From: Marinobacter caseinilyticus
GTDB lineage: Bacteria; Pseudomonadota; Gammaproteobacteria; Pseudomonadales; Oleiphilaceae
NCBI RefSeq assembly: GCF_011074955.1
Contig: NZ_WUQJ01000018.1
Span: 1 to 64,000, forward strand
Reading direction: 5' to 3'
Length of the DNA stretch: 64,000 bases
Made by a program: the position numbers and the translations under genes. Below the pieces are notes generated by a model. That model saw only the letters and a list, made by a program, of their open reading frames with translations, ran no database searches and had not been told where the DNA came from. How positions within the stretch are numbered: position 1 is the first letter of the stretch; the number at the start of each line of letters is the position of its first letter. Of the stretch, positions 61,405-64,000 are shown in pieces.

Positions 61405-62535
61405 ATGGCGGTTTCTGTCCTGGTCGTTGATGATTCAGGTTTTTTTCGTAAGCGACTGACTGAAATCCTCAGTGCCTCCGGCGACATTCAGGTAGTGGGT
61501 GTTGCCACCAATGGCCGTGAAGGCGTCGAGATGGCGCAAAAGCTGCGTCCTGACGTCATCACCATGGATTACGAAATGCCGGTGATGGACGGCATTACTG
61601 CCGTCAGGGAAATTCTCAAGCACCAGTTCGTGCCGGTGCTGATGTTTTCATCGCTGACCTACGATGGCGCCCGTGTGACCTTGGACGCCTTGGATGCCGG
61701 TGCGGTCGATTTCCTGCCCAAGAATTTTGAAGATATAGCGAAAGACACCAGCCAGCTTCAGCAAATCCTGCGGGATCGGATTTTGAGTGTGGCCCGCAGC
61801 GGCCCGGGCACCCGCCCCAACCGCTCAGCACCGCCGCTGTCTGCCAGGCCTCGCGTCGCACCGGCGCCCGTCCGTCCGGCCACCGGCGGGCGTGCCACGT
61901 TACAACGCTCAACTCCGGAACCGGAGCAGGCGGTTCGCAGTTCAGGCCGCAAGACGCCACCGCGACATTACGACGTGGTCGGAATCGGCACGTCCACCGG
62001 CGGCCCCATCGCACTACAAAAAGTGCTGACAGTGTTACCGAAAAATTTTCCGGCGCCCATTGTGCTGGTGCAGCATATGCCTGCGAGTTTCACGCCGGCG
62101 TTTGCGGATCGCCTCAACAAGTTGTGCAACATCGACGTGCGCGAGGCAAAAGAGGGCGACGTGCTCAAGCCTGGCCTGGCATTGCTGGCGCCGGGTGGCA
62201 AGCAGATGATGATTGAAAATCGGGGTGGACAAGGCCGGGTCCGTATTTTGCCCGGGGATGAGCGACTGAACTACAAACCTTGTGCCGACGTCACGTTTGG
62301 CTCCCTCGCCCGGAGCTTTCCTGGTAAGACATTGGGCGTCATCCTGACGGGGATGGGGGCGGACGGCAAAGAGGGTTGTCGCTTAATGAAAGCGTCCGGC
62401 TCGATCGTCTGGTCCCAGGATGAAAAAACTTCCGTTATTTACGGTATGCCCATGGCGGTCGCTAAAGCGGGCTTATCGGATGAGGTGTTACCACTGCAGG
62501 ACATCGGCAACCGGCTTATGGAAGGCGTTAGCTGA
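61405..62535 (+). CDS. cheB: Chemotaxis protein-glutamate methylesterase CheB
   Basis: This 376-residue protein has a receiver domain with phospho-acceptor Asp55 in VITMDYEMPVMDG and a C-terminal methylesterase domain with GIGTSTGGPIALQ, QHMPASFTPAFADRLN and LTGMGADGKEG. These hold the Ser, His and Asp of the triad. It demethylates and deamidates receptors during adaptation. The linker (residues about 130-185) is rich in Pro, Arg and Ser. A strong AAGGAGG precedes the ATG. The stop overlaps the motC start. Confidence 0.95.
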   Translation: MAVSVLVVDDSGFFRKRLTEILSASGDIQVVGVATNGREGVEMAQKLRPDVITMDYEMPVMDGITAVREILKHQFVPVLMFSSLTYDGARVTLDALDAGAVDFLPKNFEDIAKDTSQLQQILRDRILSVARSGPGTRPNRSAPPLSARPRVAPAPVRPATGGRATLQRSTPEPEQAVRSSGRKTPPRHYDVVGIGTSTGGPIALQKVLTVLPKNFPAPIVLVQHMPASFTPAFADRLNKLCNIDVREAKEGDVLKPGLALLAPGGKQMMIENRGGQGRVRILPGDERLNYKPCADVTFGSLARSFPGKTLGVILTGMGADGKEGCRLMKASGSIVWSQDEKTSVIYGMPMAVAKAGLSDEVLPLQDIGNRLMEGVS

Positions 62536-63275
62536 TGGACATTCTGAGCTTACTCGGCATCATTCTGGCATTTGTCGCAATTCTGGGCGGCAATTTGCTG
62601 GAGGGCGGCGCATTGAGCTCTCTGTTCAACGGTCCGGCGGCGTTGATTGTTGTGGGGGGGACGTTGGCTGCGACCGCGCTTCAGACCTCCTGGCCGGTGC
62701 TCCGACGCGCGTTTTCGCAACTCCGTTGGGTGTTCCTGCCACCGTATGTGGGCCTGGAAGACGGTATTGGGAAAGTCATCGACTGGAGTGTCAGGGCGCG
62801 CAAACAGGGGCTGCTTGGTCTGGAGGGCCTGGCGGAACGGGAGCCTGAGACCTTTGCTCGCAAGGGCCTGCAGCTCTTGGTAGACGGTGCTGAACCGGAA
62901 TCGATTCGCAGCATTATGGAGGTCGATCTGGAATCCCGTGAGCAGCGGGACCTGGATGCGGCGCGGGTGTTTGAAGCAATGGGTGGCTATTCGCCCACCA
63001 TTGGCATTATCGGTGCGGTGATGGGGCTGATCCAGGTGATGACCAACCTGGAAAATCCCAGCACGCTCGGCGCTGGCATTGCGACGGCATTCGTGGCAAC
63101 CATTTACGGGGTCGCGTTGGCCAACCTGCTGTTTTTCCCCGTTGCCAACAAGCTTCGAGGGCTGGTGAGTGTGCGTGTGCGCTATGAGGACATGATGATT
63201 GACGGCATCATTGCCATTGCGGAAGGTGAGAACCCCCGCTCCATAGAGTTACGACTGCGTGGGTTTTTGCACTGA
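62535..63275 (+). CDS. motC: Flagellar motor stator protein MotC (MotA/PomA family)
   Basis: This 246-residue stator protein has four membrane helices. The two late ones are marked by EAMGGYSPTIGIIGAVMGLIQVM and the segment GAGIATAFVATIYGVALANLLFFPVANKL (63070-63150). With MotD it forms an ion channel that drives the rotor. It follows cheB with overlapping stop and start (TGATG) and precedes motD, as in Pseudomonas cheYZAB-motCD. Confidence 0.94.
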   Translation: MDILSLLGIILAFVAILGGNLLEGGALSSLFNGPAALIVVGGTLAATALQTSWPVLRRAFSQLRWVFLPPYVGLEDGIGKVIDWSVRARKQGLLGLEGLAEREPETFARKGLQLLVDGAEPESIRSIMEVDLESREQRDLDAARVFEAMGGYSPTIGIIGAVMGLIQVMTNLENPSTLGAGIATAFVATIYGVALANLLFFPVANKLRGLVSVRVRYEDMMIDGIIAIAEGENPRSIELRLRGFLH

Positions 63276-63357
63276 TGCCACCTACGTACTGCTTGATCCA
63301 ACGGTCGCTGCCCGGCAGTAATCGACCCCGTCCCAATGCCCTGGACGGAGGGTAGTC

Positions 63358-64000
63358 GTGCGACGCCGGCGATCCACTCGGGATGAATTTCATAACAAAG
63401 AGCGTTGGCTGATTTCCTACGCTGATTTTATCACCCTCCTGTTCGCTTTTTTCGTCGTGATGTATTCCGTGTCCTCGGTCAATGAAGGCAAATACAAGGT
63501 GCTGTCCGAGACCCTGACTGGCGTGTTCAATGCACCCCAGCGAACCGTAAACCCGATTGAAGTGGGTGAGCAGGCGCCGGAGACGCTGCCGTCGCGCGAG
63601 CAAGTGATCCCTCTGCCTGTGACCGAGGCTCCACGGAACCCAGAAACGGACGAACAGCAGCGCAGTGAAGCGCTGCGGGCCATGGCAGACCAGTTGGCGT
63701 TGGAGTTTGATGAGCTGATCAATCAGGGCGTGGTGACGCTTGAGACCAGCGATCGCTGGATCGAACTGAGCCTCCGCAACAGTCTGTTGTTCGGCAGTGG
63801 AGACGCCGAGCCGCATTTTGACGCGTTTGAGTTGCTTGAGTCGATCGCCAGAGTGCTGACGTCTCGCGACAATGCGGTGCGGGTGGAGGGATTTACCGAC
63901 AACCGGCCAATACAGACATCGGCCTTTCCTTCCAACTGGGAGTTGTCCACCGCCCGCGCCGCGGCCGTTGTGCGTGTGTTGGCTATGGAGGGTGTCGAAC
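63358..64000 (+). CDS. motD: Flagellar motor stator protein MotD (MotB/OmpA family), 3' end cut
   Basis: The gene runs off the right edge; 214 codons are seen. It begins at GTG 63358 with GGAGGG about 8 bases before. A single membrane helix, YADFITLLFAFFVVMYSVSS, has the ion-binding Asp near residue 23. A Pro-rich plug/linker follows, then the start of the OmpA peptidoglycan-binding domain with VEGFTDNRPI and NWELSTARAAAVVRVL. It anchors the stator to the wall. Its C-terminus is outside the window. Confidence 0.93.
   Translation, partial: MRRRRSTRDEFHNKERWLISYADFITLLFAFFVVMYSVSSVNEGKYKVLSETLTGVFNAPQRTVNPIEVGEQAPETLPSREQVIPLPVTEAPRNPETDEQQRSEALRAMADQLALEFDELINQGVVTLETSDRWIELSLRNSLLFGSGDAEPHFDAFELLESIARVLTSRDNAVRVEGFTDNRPIQTSAFPSNWELSTARAAAVVRVLAMEGVE

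Overview
The window is a chromosomal segment of a motile, polar-flagellate-type gammaproteobacterium, most like the Pseudomonadales in the broad sense. Four things point there: an MvaT-type H-NS protein rather than enteric H-NS, the lexA-sulA pair followed by a DUF6586-like gene, the fleQ-fleSR-fliEFGHIJ order, and cheYZAB-motCD after flhA-flhF-fleN-fliA. I do not assign a genus. No tRNA, rRNA, insertion sequence, prophage or CRISPR array was seen.

Region 1 (1-9.5 kb) is the end of a surface-polysaccharide locus. It holds the 3' end of a wecB-like epimerase, a reductase/initiating transferase/4,6-dehydratase trio that fits UDP-QuiNAc synthesis and transfer, a UDP-HexNAc dehydrogenase (tviB/wbpO type), mvaT, and manC. 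After manC comes an unusual single-ring ClpB-like ATPase bracketed by small tandem repeats.

Region 2 (9.5-28.2 kb) is a mixed housekeeping and accessory stretch: a membrane-anchored cold-shock-domain protein, slyX, an amidase, a voltage-sensor-like membrane protein with no pore domain, the overlapping trhA-tamA-tamB genes, a SIMPL protein sharing its Shine-Dalgarno region with a divergent small gene, a three-gene glutamine-amidotransferase/amidoligase operon, the SOS unit lexA-sulA, and a DUF1329 protein.

Region 3 (28.3-64 kb) is the flagellar and chemotaxis cluster: fliT-like, fleQ, fleS, fleR, fliEFGHIJ, a STAS / receiver-SpoIIE-HATPase / Hpt phospho-signalling module, fliK, fliLMNOPQR-flhB, then an oppositely oriented upp-uraA-methyltransferase unit, then flhA-flhF-fleN-fliA, cheY-cheZ-cheA-cheB, motC and the start of motD, which is cut by the window end. 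Five sequences with correct -24/-12 (sigma-54) spacing precede fleS, fliE, fliK, fliL and flhA. This matches the FleQ/RpoN hierarchy known in Pseudomonas.

The least explained items are: the D1-only Clp-like ATPase with an altered Walker B motif; the amidoligase operon; the poreless voltage-sensor protein; the membrane-tethered cold-shock protein with an inverted repeat in its leader; and a large foldable, repeat-like segment inside the flagellar operon just before the SpoIIE-type regulator.
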